A DNA stretch of 64,000 nt. It comes from Bifidobacterium commune (GTDB taxonomy: Bacteria; Actinomycetota; Actinomycetes; Actinomycetales; Bifidobacteriaceae). The translations under genes and the position numbers were made by a program. Location of the stretch: NCBI RefSeq assembly GCF_900094885.1, contig NZ_FMBL01000001.1, positions 586,867-650,866 on the forward strand, given 5' to 3'. Shown one piece after another: positions 29,522 to 39,425 of the stretch (position 1 is the first letter of the stretch; each line of letters opens with the position of its first letter). The notes under the pieces were generated by a model. That model was not told where the DNA came from and searched no databases. It saw nothing but the letters and a program-made list of their open reading frames with translations.

Positions 29522-31459
29522 ATGGACGAAATGATGATGACTAAACAGATGCGTCGATCGGCGTTGCAACGAAACGCTTACGACGTCGAAACCGTTCGCG
29601 CGATGGAACGCCCGTTGCTGAACCGCGGAGTTCCACTGATGCGGATGGCAGCATCAGCTGCCGCCCAAGTAACCGACGAACTTCTTGATGAACATGACAT
29701 TGACGTCGCCGATGCAAATATCGTATTGTTGGCCGGTGCCGGAGACAACGGTGGAGACGGCTTGTATGCAGCGGCGCAACTTGCCCGAGCCGGCGCGCAG
29801 GTTACGACCATAGCCGTTGGCGAATCCCTTCACATTCAAGGTCTGCTTGCTTTCACTCACAGCGGAGGACGACTGCTGGTGCTCAACCCCGAAGCCTCTA
29901 TCCCCGGCGTCTCAAACGGTTTCGGCGCCGGGGAAGCAGGTGAACGGCTACAAGCGGCGATGGAATTGGTCCAGCATGCCGATGTGGTACTTGACGCGAT
30001 GACCGGCATCGGGGTGCATGGCCCACTTCAAGGCCCTGCAGCAACAATGGCGCAGATGCTTCATCCGGCCGGTGAAAGCGCGAAAGGTTCGCACACCACA
30101 CCCTGCACCAATGGCGAGAAACCCTTTGTTGTGGCCATAGACACACCTTCAGGCATCGGAGTGAATGACGGCACCTTACCCGGCAGCTACATTCCAGCCG
30201 ACGTCACAGTGATGTTCGGAGCCATGAAGCCTTGCGCAATGCTTCCCCCGGCGACCTTTACCTGCGGACGCGTGGTTTTGATTGATTTCGGATTCGATAT
30301 CACGCACATCGTACCGGCAGTCTCTTCTATCGACAACAAGGCCGGTACGATGCTGCGCCGGCCAAAACCCACCGATTCCAAATATTCGCGAGGTGTTGTC
30401 GGACTGATTACCGGTTCGGTGAAGTACCCCGGTGCGGCCGTCCTGAGCTCTACCGCGGCCAATCATTGCAACATCGGCATGGTCCGCTATCTCGGACCGG
30501 CCAACGCTGCCGACATGGTACTGCGCAACGCTCCGGAAATCGTAACCGGCAAGGGGCGTGTGCAAGCCTGGGCTGTCGGATCGGGTGTTCCGACAGCTGA
30601 CGCCTTGTATGTCATTGAAGACCACACCTCCGGAAGACACAGCACACACACTCCCGATGCACAGCGGGAAGCCATCGCCGCGTTGCTTAACCATTACGCA
30701 TTGTCCGATGAAAACACCGGCGAATCTGTCGGCAATGCAGGAATTGCTCCTAACCGTAGAGGATCAGACCTTGATTGCAGCAACGGGCCTTGGGCAATGC
30801 CACCGATTTGCGTTGACGCAGGAGCGCTGGACTTGTTGCCTAAACGAGTGCCGCAACATGTGGTGATAACGCCACATGCCGGTGAGCTGGCAGCACTACT
30901 TCGTCTTCACGGAGAGCAAGTGGACACCTCTGCCGTAACGGCCGAACCTTGGCGCTGGGCCAAACGAGCTCATGAACTTACCGGCGCGACGGTATTGCTC
31001 AAAGGCGCTGTGACCATCATCGTCGGAGATAGCGAAATGGCGGGCATGGCTCCGCAAGAGAACGACGACGAAACCGAACATCACATCGTCGCACACAAGG
31101 CGACCACAACCTACATTTCGGGAAGCGGACCGGCTTGGCTGGCAACAGCCGGAGCCGGTGACGTGTTGGCCGGAATAATGGCCGCAATGTTGGCCCAACA
31201 GAACGAAGGGCAAATACAGCAACATCCGTCCCTCAGTGCCACAACAGCCGCGAGTGCAAGCTATATTCACGGTTACGCAGCCGGTCTTGCCTCGCAAAGC
31301 AATGAGCAAGGCTGGGAGCCACCGGAAATTTTCGGCGCGAAAGGAATTCGCCAATCCGGCGAAAACCCGGGACATCCGATTGTGGCAGGAGACGTAGTCG
31401 CGGCACTCCCCCAAGCCATCGAGAATTTGCTCGGCAACAGTCACGAATTGACCCGATGA
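29522..31459 (+). CDS. nnr: Bifunctional NAD(P)H-hydrate repair enzyme Nnr
   Basis: Repairs damaged NADHX/NADPHX. The N-terminal epimerase domain shows AYDVETVRAMER and GAGDNGGDGLYAAA; the C-terminal ADP-dependent dehydratase domain shows VITPHAGELAALL, LLKGAVTIIVG and TAGAGDVLAGIMAAML. I chose the ATG at 29522 behind GGAAGG; a GTG at 29414 would add 36 unsupported residues. At 645 residues it is longer than the usual 500 or so, with hydrophilic insertions in both domains. It lies between the ABC-F gene and a HAD phosphatase on the plus strand, with 21 bases to the latter. Confidence 0.9.
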   Translation: MDEMMMTKQMRRSALQRNAYDVETVRAMERPLLNRGVPLMRMAASAAAQVTDELLDEHDIDVADANIVLLAGAGDNGGDGLYAAAQLARAGAQVTTIAVGESLHIQGLLAFTHSGGRLLVLNPEASIPGVSNGFGAGEAGERLQAAMELVQHADVVLDAMTGIGVHGPLQGPAATMAQMLHPAGESAKGSHTTPCTNGEKPFVVAIDTPSGIGVNDGTLPGSYIPADVTVMFGAMKPCAMLPPATFTCGRVVLIDFGFDITHIVPAVSSIDNKAGTMLRRPKPTDSKYSRGVVGLITGSVKYPGAAVLSSTAANHCNIGMVRYLGPANAADMVLRNAPEIVTGKGRVQAWAVGSGVPTADALYVIEDHTSGRHSTHTPDAQREAIAALLNHYALSDENTGESVGNAGIAPNRRGSDLDCSNGPWAMPPICVDAGALDLLPKRVPQHVVITPHAGELAALLRLHGEQVDTSAVTAEPWRWAKRAHELTGATVLLKGAVTIIVGDSEMAGMAPQENDDETEHHIVAHKATTTYISGSGPAWLATAGAGDVLAGIMAAMLAQQNEGQIQQHPSLSATTAASASYIHGYAAGLASQSNEQGWEPPEIFGAKGIRQSGENPGHPIVAGDVVAALPQAIENLLGNSHELTR

Positions 31460-31480
31460 GAACCAGTGAAGGGACAGAAA

Positions 31481-32146
31481 ATGACAATGGTCCGACAGGC
31501 AACGAACGATGTTGCCGGAACCAATGGAATACGTGATGTCGTATTTGACTTTTGCGGAGTGCTGCTCGAGTTGAACTATCGTGCATGTCTTGAAGGTCAT
31601 TTTCCACAAGAAACCGTTGATACGCTGTGCGCTGACGAAAAGGACGTCTACGGTTTTTTCGCAGCCGAAGGTCGCATGGACGCCGGTGAGGATTTCACGG
31701 ACGTCATAGAGGATTATCGAAACAGGTACGGTGACGACATGGCCGCGATGTTCAGCTTCTATATCGACCATTACGACGATGCGTTGCCGAAAATGGTTGA
31801 CGGGATGGAACAGCTGCTTATCGACCTGCGTAAAGCCAGCTGCAGAGTGTGGGGTCTGACGAATTGGTCCGACGAGACGTTCCATTTCGCTTTCGAAAAG
31901 TTCCCGCAGCTCAAACGACTCCTGCAAGGAACCGTGGTTTCGGGCACTGAAAAGATGCACAAACCTAACGCCGACATCTTCAACCTCACATTGAATCGTT
32001 TCGGTCTCGAGGCGGAACACACGGCCTTCGTTGACGACACCCAGGCCAACGTTGACGGTGCAAGCAATGTCGGCATTACTGGCATTCGGTTCATCAGTGC
32101 GCCTGAGACACGAAACGAACTGCGGCGTTTGGGTGTACGTATCTGA
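31481..32146 (+). CDS. HAD-superfamily hydrolase
   Basis: Probable phosphatase of 221 residues. Motif I is VVFDFCGVLLE, motif II GLTNWS, motif III EKMHKPNADIF and motif IV FVDDTQANVDGA. The second Asp of classical DxD motif I is Cys here, as in the YihX-like subgroup where that position often varies. I chose the ATG at 31481 behind GAAGGGAC; a GTG at 31466 is a weaker option. It follows nnr directly. The 237 bases after it (32147-32383) hold no gene. Confidence 0.85.
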   Translation: MTMVRQATNDVAGTNGIRDVVFDFCGVLLELNYRACLEGHFPQETVDTLCADEKDVYGFFAAEGRMDAGEDFTDVIEDYRNRYGDDMAAMFSFYIDHYDDALPKMVDGMEQLLIDLRKASCRVWGLTNWSDETFHFAFEKFPQLKRLLQGTVVSGTEKMHKPNADIFNLTLNRFGLEAEHTAFVDDTQANVDGASNVGITGIRFISAPETRNELRRLGVRI

Positions 32147-32383
32147 ACGGGCGGTTGTATCGTCAGCCGTCAAAGCCGTAAACTTGCGGGCCCATGATTA
32201 TCGTGCTTCCGAAGGTTCCGACCTATCAGCTGTTGCACCGCGATAAGTCACACCTTACGGAGACAGGAAACCGGACCGGTGTAAAACAAAGTCGCATGTG
32301 CTCTGCTCAATCGAACCGATAGCCATGTCCACGATAAGTAAATGTTCATCCACTTGATATCAATGTTGTTATAGGCTTCAGAT

Positions 32384-33307
32384 ATGACTTTGCTTCAGCT
32401 AAAATATATCGTCAAAATCGTCGAGTGCGGTTCGATGAACGAAGCCTCTCATGAACTGTATATATCACAGCCGGCATTGAGTTCATCGGTAAAGGAACTC
32501 GAACGAGAGATGGGCATCGAGATTTTCACCCGCTCCTCGCAAGGTATCGCCCTGACGGTCGATGGGGCGGAATTCCTTACATACGCCCGACAGGTGCTCG
32601 ATCAGGCAGAACTCATGGAAGAACGCTACAAACATGTGAAGCCACGCAAACAGCTCTGCTCTGTTTCCACCCAGCATTACATGTTCGCAGTCGAGGCATT
32701 CGTAGAAATGATTCATTCCAATGAATCGGATGAATACGAGTTCACGTTGCGCGAGACCAAAACGCGCGACATCATCGAATCGGTTGCAAACATGCGTTCC
32801 GAAATCGGCATTCTATATATGTCGGATTTCAACAAGGACGTTATCGGCAAGCTAATACGCAGCAAGCATCTTGAATTCCATCCGCTGTTTAGGGCCCCGT
32901 TGCACGTCTTTATTTCACGTGACAACCCGCTTGCAAACAGAAAAACAATCACGATGGATGATCTCAAACCCTATCCGTTCATCCAGTATGAGCAGGGGAA
33001 GGAAGGAAGCTTCTACTTCGCGGAGGAGGCCGTGTGGCCCAAGGACTCCCCCAAGCAGATCAACGTTACCGACCGCGCCACGATCCTCAACTTCATCATT
33101 GGTCTTAACGGCTACACGGTCTGCACCGGCATCGACAACGGCGAGATCAACAACGAGAAAATCGTTACTGTGCCGCTGGATATCGACGAAACCATGCTGG
33201 TTGGTTGGATCACCAATGAACGAGCCAACCTTTCCAATGCAGCGGAAAGTTACCTTGCCAAGCTCAAGTCCGTCATCGCCAGCCACGGATACGAACTTAT
33301 TGAATAG
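32384..33307 (+). CDS. LysR-family transcriptional regulator
   Basis: DNA-binding regulator of 307 residues. The N-terminal winged helix is clear (LLQLKYIVKIVECGSMNEAS, YISQPALSSSVKELEREMG, FTRSSQGIALT), followed by a ligand-binding domain of periplasmic-binding-protein type (GILYMSDFN, FHPLFRAPLHVFISRDNPLA). The inducer and targets are unknown: the gene stands alone, convergent with pyrE across a terminator, and no divergent partner suggests a target. Confidence 0.9.
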   Translation: MTLLQLKYIVKIVECGSMNEASHELYISQPALSSSVKELEREMGIEIFTRSSQGIALTVDGAEFLTYARQVLDQAELMEERYKHVKPRKQLCSVSTQHYMFAVEAFVEMIHSNESDEYEFTLRETKTRDIIESVANMRSEIGILYMSDFNKDVIGKLIRSKHLEFHPLFRAPLHVFISRDNPLANRKTITMDDLKPYPFIQYEQGKEGSFYFAEEAVWPKDSPKQINVTDRATILNFIIGLNGYTVCTGIDNGEINNEKIVTVPLDIDETMLVGWITNERANLSNAAESYLAKLKSVIASHGYELIE

Positions 33308-33409
33308 TCTAAAATCGGTTTATGCCAGCCGACTTCTGCTGAACGTAAGCAAAATCCACAGAACAAAAAGCCAACCCGGCAACAACACGATTATATATCG
33401 GCGTTCGCC

Positions 33410-33451
33410 TTGCGTTTGTTCCGCAGACTTCGACGAGCGGAACAAACGCAA
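33410..33451. terminator. Perfect hairpin between convergent lysR and pyrE
   Basis: Perfect 15-bp inverted repeat TTGCGTTTGTTCCGC/GCGGAACAAACGCAA with a 12-base loop. No T-run on either strand. It lies 102 bases after the lysR stop and 12 bases before the pyrE stop, so it may end both transcripts. Confidence 0.65.
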
Positions 33452-33463
33452 TCAGTATGCGAT

Positions 33464-34207
33464 TTAGGCACCGTAGTGGACCAGATAGTCGTCAGCCCTT
33501 TTACGTGTATCATCATCCAGCAACGAGGTGCCGTCGAGAGTGACCATGCGCGATGCAGCAGCAAATATCTGCCGGACGTTCACTATGGAGATAACGGGGA
33601 AACCGAATTCCTTTTGGATTGATTCGACGGCGGAAACGTCTGCATCCTTGGTTTTTTCCATACGATCGACGGAAAGCGCTAGACCAATAATCTCGATGTT
33701 TGCTTCTGCTTTGAGCTTTGGAACCACCTCACGGACAGCGGTGCCTGCTGTCATGACATCGTCGACCAACAGCACTTTCATGCCATCTTCAAGAGGGGTA
33801 CCGACCAAGATGCCGCCGTCACCATGATCTTTTTTCTCCTTGCGATCGAAGGTATAGCCAATTTGCATGCCGTACATGCTCGTCAGCGCAATGGAAGTGG
33901 AAACCGCAAGCGGGATGCCTTTGTACGCCGGACCGAAAATTGTGGAGATGTCCTCGGGAAGGGTTCCGTTTGCGATGGCCGAAGTAATCTTTTCGGCATA
34001 GAAGGCGCCTAATGTGGCTATTTTGCGACCGTCGTTGAACGCCCCCGCGTTGATGAAATACGGCGAGCGCCGGCCAGATTTGAGGGTGAAATCGCCGAAT
34101 TTTAAGGCTCCGGACTCCAGCAGGAATTCAGTGAAGCGCTCGTCAAGCGGGGTCATCGCGTTCTTGTTGGCGCTTGGAGCTTTCTGGTTCGGTGCACATT
34201 CTGACAT
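33464..34207 (-). CDS. pyrE: Orotate phosphoribosyltransferase
   Basis: Makes orotidine 5'-phosphate from orotate and PRPP. It has 247 residues. Seen: [16 protein letters not shown], the flexible-loop lysines [15 protein letters not shown] and the PRPP-binding [14 protein letters not shown]. About 17 extra N-terminal residues precede the conserved part; an ATG at residue 18 (MTPLDERF) is a possible alternative start, but AAAGGAAAAA favours the first. Last gene of the pyr series, 129 bases after pyrD. Confidence 0.95.
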   Translation of the reverse strand: MSECAPNQKAPSANKNAMTPLDERFTEFLLESGALKFGDFTLKSGRRSPYFINAGAFNDGRKIATLGAFYAEKITSAIANGTLPEDISTIFGPAYKGIPLAVSTSIALTSMYGMQIGYTFDRKEKKDHGDGGILVGTPLEDGMKVLLVDDVMTAGTAVREVVPKLKAEANIEIIGLALSVDRMEKTKDADVSAVESIQKEFGFPVISIVNVRQIFAAASRMVTLDGTSLLDDDTRKRADDYLVHYGA

Positions 34208-34336
34208 ATTCTGTTTTTCCTTTTCGTTTCAGCGATACACCACTGATGGAATGTATCGAAATCCATGGAGTGACGTTCCTTGACCTAAGAACGGGCTTGC
34301 GTGTCCGGTGTGGTCAGATTAAACCCGATTCTTCAT

Positions 34337-35332
34337 TTACCATGTCTGACCGTTGGCGAGTTTCGCCGCCAAATCCGGACGGGAATCAAGCAAATCGTCC
34401 AACTCACGAGCCACCCGCACCGGTGCCGTCGGATCGATCAGCGATGCAGCACCTACCTCAACCGCATTGGCTCCGGCATACAGATATTCGAGCGCTTTCT
34501 CCCCTGAGTCAATACCACCGATGCCGATGATCGGAATGGTTGGCAGGGCTTGACGAACACGCCAGACGAAACCTAGTCCGATTGGGAAAATCGCAGGTCC
34601 GGACACACCTCCGGTCCGATTGGCGATGATTGGTTTGCCTGTTTCTATATCGAAACGCATACCGACGAGCGTATTGATCAGGCTCAGCGCATCGACACCT
34701 GCATCAACAGCGGCGTGCGCGATTTCAACGATATCGGTGACGTTCGGCGAAAGCTTGACAATCATGGGCTTGTCGGTCATCGCTCGCAGGTTCGCAATCA
34801 ACCGGTGAAGGGCTTTGGGATCCGTCCCAACACTCATGCCACCATGCGACACGTTCGGGCAACTGACGTTGATCTCAAGCATGTCGGCCGAGGAATCAGC
34901 CAGTTTTTCAACAACTTGCGCATAGTCTTCGTCACTATGCCCGGCGACATTGGTGACGACGGTAGCTCCAAGTTTTTTCAATCTCGGCAACTCATCGACA
35001 AGATAATGATCGACCCCCGGGTTTTGAAGCCCCACTGCATTGACCATGCCCGCAGGTGATTCAGCGGTTCTCGGTGCAGGATTCCCTTCCCAAGGCACGG
35101 GCGAGACGCCTTTGGTACAGATCACACCCAACTGGCTTACATCGTAATAGTCACCGCACGCGTCCAGTTGGAAGGTTCCGGAGGCCGTACCGACGGGGTT
35201 TTTCCATTCAACACCCGCAACGATGGTCTTGTGTCGCCATTCGTGTGGTTCAAGCACATCCGTCTGGCCGTTCTGACCATTCATGACGAGTGACTCGCAG
35301 CTTTCTTCCTTCATGTGATTCACGCATCCCAT
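34337..35332 (-). CDS. pyrD: Dihydroorotate dehydrogenase, class 1B catalytic subunit
   Basis: Flavoenzyme oxidising dihydroorotate to orotate. Seen: NPVGTASGTF, the active-site Cys in EINVSCPNVSHGG (marker of class 1), NTLVGMRFD, and FMN-binding GIGGIDSG and VEVGAASL. The pyrK partner next to it shows it is the NAD-linked class 1B form. It has 331 residues from the ATG at 35332, which overlaps the pyrK stop; starts at 35314 and 35284 are also possible since residues 1-32 are not conserved. Confidence 0.94.
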   Translation of the reverse strand: MGCVNHMKEESCESLVMNGQNGQTDVLEPHEWRHKTIVAGVEWKNPVGTASGTFQLDACGDYYDVSQLGVICTKGVSPVPWEGNPAPRTAESPAGMVNAVGLQNPGVDHYLVDELPRLKKLGATVVTNVAGHSDEDYAQVVEKLADSSADMLEINVSCPNVSHGGMSVGTDPKALHRLIANLRAMTDKPMIVKLSPNVTDIVEIAHAAVDAGVDALSLINTLVGMRFDIETGKPIIANRTGGVSGPAIFPIGLGFVWRVRQALPTIPIIGIGGIDSGEKALEYLYAGANAVEVGAASLIDPTAPVRVARELDDLLDSRPDLAAKLANGQTW

Positions 35333-36150
35333 CCGAGTTGTTCCGTGGTGAAAACAGGTCCGTCTTTACAGACTTTCAGCCTTCCCTGAGGGGTGTCTAC
35401 CACGCAGGCCACGCAGGCACCGTAACCGCAGCCCATGCGGGATTCAAGGCTGAATTGCGCCGGAATGCCACGCTTGCTCGCCCAACCTGCGACAGCTTTC
35501 ATCATTGGCGTGGGCCCGCAGGAAAGAATCACGTTGCGACTGTCTGACGCGGTAAGTTCCTGCTCGATGTCATTAAGCAGATCAATCACATTCCCTTCTG
35601 CGTTGACGATGCTGTAAACCTTGCTGGCATAGGGCTTCACCGTTTCGTCAGCGAACCGGTCATCGCGATAGCCGAAAACCGAGGTGACTTGGGTTTCATC
35701 CTCGCGACCACTGAGCGTCTGCGCGGCATACAGCAGCGGCGGCACACCCAGACCGCCTCCTACGAGAACATAGTTTGCAGGTGTATCCAGATCGAACGGT
35801 TTGCCCAATGGCCCGAGAACATCGATTCGGTCGCCGGCTCGCAGTCCGGAGAATTCTTCCGTTCCCGCCCCAACGACCTGATAGATCAGAGTGACATCAT
35901 CACCTTCGACTTTGGCGATGCCGAAGGGGCGAGGCAACATCATCGCAGCGTTTGCCGAATAAAGATTGACGAACTGCGCAGGTCGTGCGGTTCTCGCGAT
36001 GTACGGATCCCTGATCACTAACTGGTAAACACCCTGAGACATCAGTGATACGGAAATTACCTCGCCGGTGCGCCTGCCGGGTTTTCGACCGGCTTTGGAC
36101 GCACGTTGTTCGATGATGTCGGTATTAACCGTTGACATGAAGACACTCAT
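35320..36150 (-). CDS. pyrK: Dihydroorotate dehydrogenase electron-transfer subunit
   Basis: FAD and [2Fe-2S] protein of 276 residues that passes electrons from PyrD to NAD+. Seen: FAD-binding PRPFGIAK, nucleotide-binding LVGGGLGVPPLL, CGPTPMMKA, and the iron-sulfur cysteines in MGCGYGACVACVV plus KVCKDGPVF. I chose the ATG at 36150 because of the strong AAAGGAGGAGG site; 14 upstream codons in frame are discounted. Overlaps the pyrD start. Confidence 0.94.
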   Translation of the reverse strand: MSVFMSTVNTDIIEQRASKAGRKPGRRTGEVISVSLMSQGVYQLVIRDPYIARTARPAQFVNLYSANAAMMLPRPFGIAKVEGDDVTLIYQVVGAGTEEFSGLRAGDRIDVLGPLGKPFDLDTPANYVLVGGGLGVPPLLYAAQTLSGREDETQVTSVFGYRDDRFADETVKPYASKVYSIVNAEGNVIDLLNDIEQELTASDSRNVILSCGPTPMMKAVAGWASKRGIPAQFSLESRMGCGYGACVACVVDTPQGRLKVCKDGPVFTTEQLGWDA

Positions 36151-36243
36151 CCGTGCCTCCTCCTTTTCAAGCTTTACGGTACAGAAGTTCAATATTAGCG
36201 GAGCAAACCGCGGTATTCACTACATCCATCCGGCTGAAATCAT

Positions 36244-37323
36244 TCATTTCAATGCACTTTTCAAATCGTCGCGCATGGCGATTGCCGCTGCGCGAGCGCT
36301 TCGCCCAACAAGATCGAGTGCCTCCTCGGCAATCATGTCGGACTTGTATTCTCCTGACTTTTTCCATGCCCCGATAATGCCACGCGACGAGTTGACGATC
36401 GCTCCACGTTTGTTGCCGTCGAACATCTGTGCTGCATCGTATGCCGTACCTCCTTGGGCGCCGTAGCCAGGTACAAGGAAAAATGTGTGAGGCATACGTT
36501 CACGCAGCGCTTTGCCTTGTTGAGGATGGGTGGCACCCACCACAGCACCCAGGCGCGAATAACCATACTTGCCGACACAATCGGCACCCCAGTCTTCGAC
36601 CAGATCGGCCACGCGCTCATAAAGCTTGTCACCGTCAGCAAGTACGAGCTCCTGGACTTCCTTGCTGGATGGGTTGGAGGTACGCACCAGCGCGAACACA
36701 TCCTTGTCGCATGCTTTGGCAGCGTCAGTGAACGGGGTTATGCCATCGGTGCCGAAGTAAGGATTGACCGTGATGCCGTCCTCATGCCACGGTTGGCCGT
36801 TGAAATCTTCTCCTCTAGAGTTGATGCCGGTCAGGTGCTTGGCATAGGCTGCGGCGGTCGAGCCTATGTCACCACGCTTGATGTCACCCAACACGTACAA
36901 CCCCTGCTCCTGCGCGTATTGGCAAGTCAAGCGATAGATATCAAATCCAACGGAGCCATACGCCTCGTACATGGCGATTTGCGGCTTGACCGCCGGTACG
37001 ACATCCTTGACGGCATCGATAATCGCTCGGTTGAACGCGTAGAATCCATCCACAATCCCGGCTCCCGGCACCATCTCGTCCATAGCACAGCTGGCCGCCT
37101 TCACTTTGGCCTCCGGACTGTCGGCCGCATTGATCAGATCCAGCAAACGTTCGTCCTGCGGATTGTTAAAGCCTTCCAATTGACGAACAAGCGTCGCCAA
37201 ATCATCTTCGTCGAGTTCAATCGTTTCGCTGAACACTTGCGACGGGACAAGATCTTGCGTGGGGTCAAGCCCAACAACACTGGGATTGTCCTTGGCCTCA
37301 ATTGTCTCGATAAGTCGATCCAT
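36244..37323 (-). CDS. pyrF: Orotidine 5'-phosphate decarboxylase, type 2
   Basis: Last step to UMP. Seen: VVGLDPTQD at the N-terminus, the catalytic Lys/Asp in LGDIKRGDIGSTA, ITVNPYFGTDGI and FLVPGYGAQGGT near the C-terminus, as in the actinobacterial type 2 family. At 359 residues it exceeds the usual 270-310 because of a roughly 50-residue insertion after residue 30. The ATG has GAGGCGGGA upstream. It lies between pyrC (100 bases) and pyrK (93 bases). Confidence 0.93.
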   Translation of the reverse strand: MDRLIETIEAKDNPSVVGLDPTQDLVPSQVFSETIELDEDDLATLVRQLEGFNNPQDERLLDLINAADSPEAKVKAASCAMDEMVPGAGIVDGFYAFNRAIIDAVKDVVPAVKPQIAMYEAYGSVGFDIYRLTCQYAQEQGLYVLGDIKRGDIGSTAAAYAKHLTGINSRGEDFNGQPWHEDGITVNPYFGTDGITPFTDAAKACDKDVFALVRTSNPSSKEVQELVLADGDKLYERVADLVEDWGADCVGKYGYSRLGAVVGATHPQQGKALRERMPHTFFLVPGYGAQGGTAYDAAQMFDGNKRGAIVNSSRGIIGAWKKSGEYKSDMIAEEALDLVGRSARAAAIAMRDDLKSALK

Positions 37324-37423
37324 TGTCCCGCCTCACTTTCTTCACTGTTCTACATCAAACCAAAACAGTGATTGTTGCTGTTATATTTTATTGTATATCA
37401 GTATTATTGTCCGAATTGTCCAT

Positions 37424-38884
37424 TTATTCCGTGCCGGAAGTGCTCGAAAGACGGCTGAACACCAACTTCGCACCAATGATCGTCACCACAGGCCTGCCAG
37501 TGAGCTTCCATCCATCGAACGGCGTATTGCGGCCTTTTGAATGGAACTGGGATGAGTCCACAACCCATTCATTTTCGGTATCGATAACGACCAAGTCAAC
37601 ATTTTCGGGATGTTCGACCTGACTGAGATCCAACGTCCTTTTCGTTGCGCACGTGGACGAGGTGTTGAGAAGCGTCGCAATATCCGTAGCCGCATGCCCC
37701 ATCAAACGCTCTGGAGCCACCGCCATGAGTTCGATCAGGCGTTCATCACCTATAGAACCGCTTTCGACGAGCATTTTCCGGCAGATGCCATAGGCGCATT
37801 CCAGTCCGATGATGCCGTTCGGGGCATCGGCCAACCCTGTTTGCTTCTCGATCCGTGTATGAGGAGCATGGTCTGTGGCGACCATGTCAATCGTACCGTC
37901 AACGACGGCCGCCACAGTGGCTTTCCGGTCCGCGTCGCTTCTCAACGGAGGGTTCATTTTCGCCATCGTGCCGTATTCAAGAACATCTTCATCGCACAAT
38001 GCCAGATAATGCGGCGCCGTTTCGCAAGTGATGGGCAAAGCCTCGGACTTTGCCTGGCGTATGGCATCAAATGCCGCCGCGGTTGACACATGCTGAAAAT
38101 GAACACGGACACCGGTTTGGCGTACGGCCTCAATGTCACGCTCGACCACAGCCAGCTCAGTCTGCGCACTGATACCTTCAACATCGAGTTTCCTGCTAAC
38201 CATTCCCTCATTGATGCAACCGGAATCATGATGTTCACAATGTTCGAGAATCGGCAGGCCCGTCGTCTTGGCCTCTTGGAACACAGCGCCAAGAATACCA
38301 TCGGTAATCGCCGATCCGTCATCGCTGATCGCACGCAAAGGATGCTCCACATTGGCCGAACACACAACCCCGCTCTTCGTCAAGACCGAATCGCCGCCTT
38401 GCCCCGATCGCGCTGCCGAATCCATGAAGCGTGCATAATCACGGGACCTCGTAGGTTGCCTGCCTGCCCGTCCGACTGACGCACAAACAGAAACATCGTA
38501 ACGAACCGGCAATTTCACATCATGCAACCGTTCATAGTTCTGCACATATTCGAGCGCATTGCGAACGCCGTCCTTGTCATTCATGTCGGCATCGCATCCA
38601 TCCATCGCCGGCAACGTGTTCGGCATGATCAACACACGCGTATACCCTCCGGCAGCAGCTGCCTGAGCCCCAGTGACCATCGTCTCCTTGTCCAGCTGTC
38701 CCGGATCGCGAAAATGCACATGAGGGTCTGCGAAACCAGGGGCGAGAATCATCGACGAACCATCGATCTCACCAGAAACGACCGAGTCGGATTCACTCAG
38801 CAGTCGTCGGCTGTCAATATCCGGTACGACAAGATCAATGCGCTCGCCGGTGTCCCACACCTTGATGTCGTGAATGATCAGCAT
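37424..38884 (-). CDS. pyrC: Dihydroorotase
   Basis: Zinc amidohydrolase of 486 residues that closes the dihydroorotate ring. Seen: metal-binding APGFADPHVHFRDPG, a central ETAPHYLALCDED, the catalytic Asp in VATDHAPHT, and NPPLRS. The spacer between pyrI and pyrC is 121 bases. Length is slightly above the typical 430 through several hydrophilic loops. Confidence 0.94.
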   Translation of the reverse strand: MLIIHDIKVWDTGERIDLVVPDIDSRRLLSESDSVVSGEIDGSSMILAPGFADPHVHFRDPGQLDKETMVTGAQAAAAGGYTRVLIMPNTLPAMDGCDADMNDKDGVRNALEYVQNYERLHDVKLPVRYDVSVCASVGRAGRQPTRSRDYARFMDSAARSGQGGDSVLTKSGVVCSANVEHPLRAISDDGSAITDGILGAVFQEAKTTGLPILEHCEHHDSGCINEGMVSRKLDVEGISAQTELAVVERDIEAVRQTGVRVHFQHVSTAAAFDAIRQAKSEALPITCETAPHYLALCDEDVLEYGTMAKMNPPLRSDADRKATVAAVVDGTIDMVATDHAPHTRIEKQTGLADAPNGIIGLECAYGICRKMLVESGSIGDERLIELMAVAPERLMGHAATDIATLLNTSSTCATKRTLDLSQVEHPENVDLVVIDTENEWVVDSSQFHSKGRNTPFDGWKLTGRPVVTIIGAKLVFSRLSSTSGTE

Positions 38885-39005
38885 CCGTTTTCCGTTCTAT
38901 CCATAATTCGTTGCATTCCTTTCGTCGCCGCAGGGTTCATCCCACAATCAACCTCGAGTCCGATTCGAGCTGATCGACCAAACGACAAACAAACCATCAC
39001 CTTCG

Positions 39006-39425
39006 CTACCGCTGAGCCTCTTCATCGCAATAATCGCAACGATATTCGCGACGGTCGGCGTCGGCCAGATGGAATCGCTGCTCCAACCCCGTCTCCGTTG
39101 TCGTTACACATCGAGGGTTTCTGCAGGCGATGACACCAATCAGATGCTCCGGCAGTTCCGGCTTCACCTTTTCAACGATTTGCCCTCCACGCACGATGTT
39201 GACCGTCGAGTGCGGTGCAATGAACTCGAGCGCATCCAAGTTCACATCCCCAACATTCTCAAGCTTGATGATATCCTTGGTCCCGAGCTCATGGCTGCTG
39301 GCATTCATGATCAGTGCCAATTGTGTTCTGGCCGGGTCAACCTTGAGATAGTGAAGCACCGTGAGCGCAGTGCCCGCATCCACATGGTCGATGATGATGC
39401 CGTTGGTAATGCTTGTTACTTCCAT
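39006..39425 (-). CDS. pyrI: Aspartate carbamoyltransferase regulatory chain
   Basis: Allosteric subunit of 139 residues that binds nucleotides and pairs with PyrB. Four zinc cysteines are visible near the C-terminus (CRNPRC and YRCDYCDE), and the nucleotide-binding start GIIIDHVDAGTALTVLHYL matches the family. Its ATG overlaps the pyrB stop by one base (TGATG), so translation is coupled. Confidence 0.96.
   Translation of the reverse strand: MEVTSITNGIIIDHVDAGTALTVLHYLKVDPARTQLALIMNASSHELGTKDIIKLENVGDVNLDALEFIAPHSTVNIVRGGQIVEKVKPELPEHLIGVIACRNPRCVTTTETGLEQRFHLADADRREYRCDYCDEEAQR

Noticed and set aside
30896-32173. A 425-codon open frame on the minus strand
   Set aside because: It spans the end of nnr and the whole HAD gene in reverse, with no recognisable domain.
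36454-37371. A 305-codon open frame on the plus strand
   Set aside because: It is antisense to pyrF; no motif supports it.
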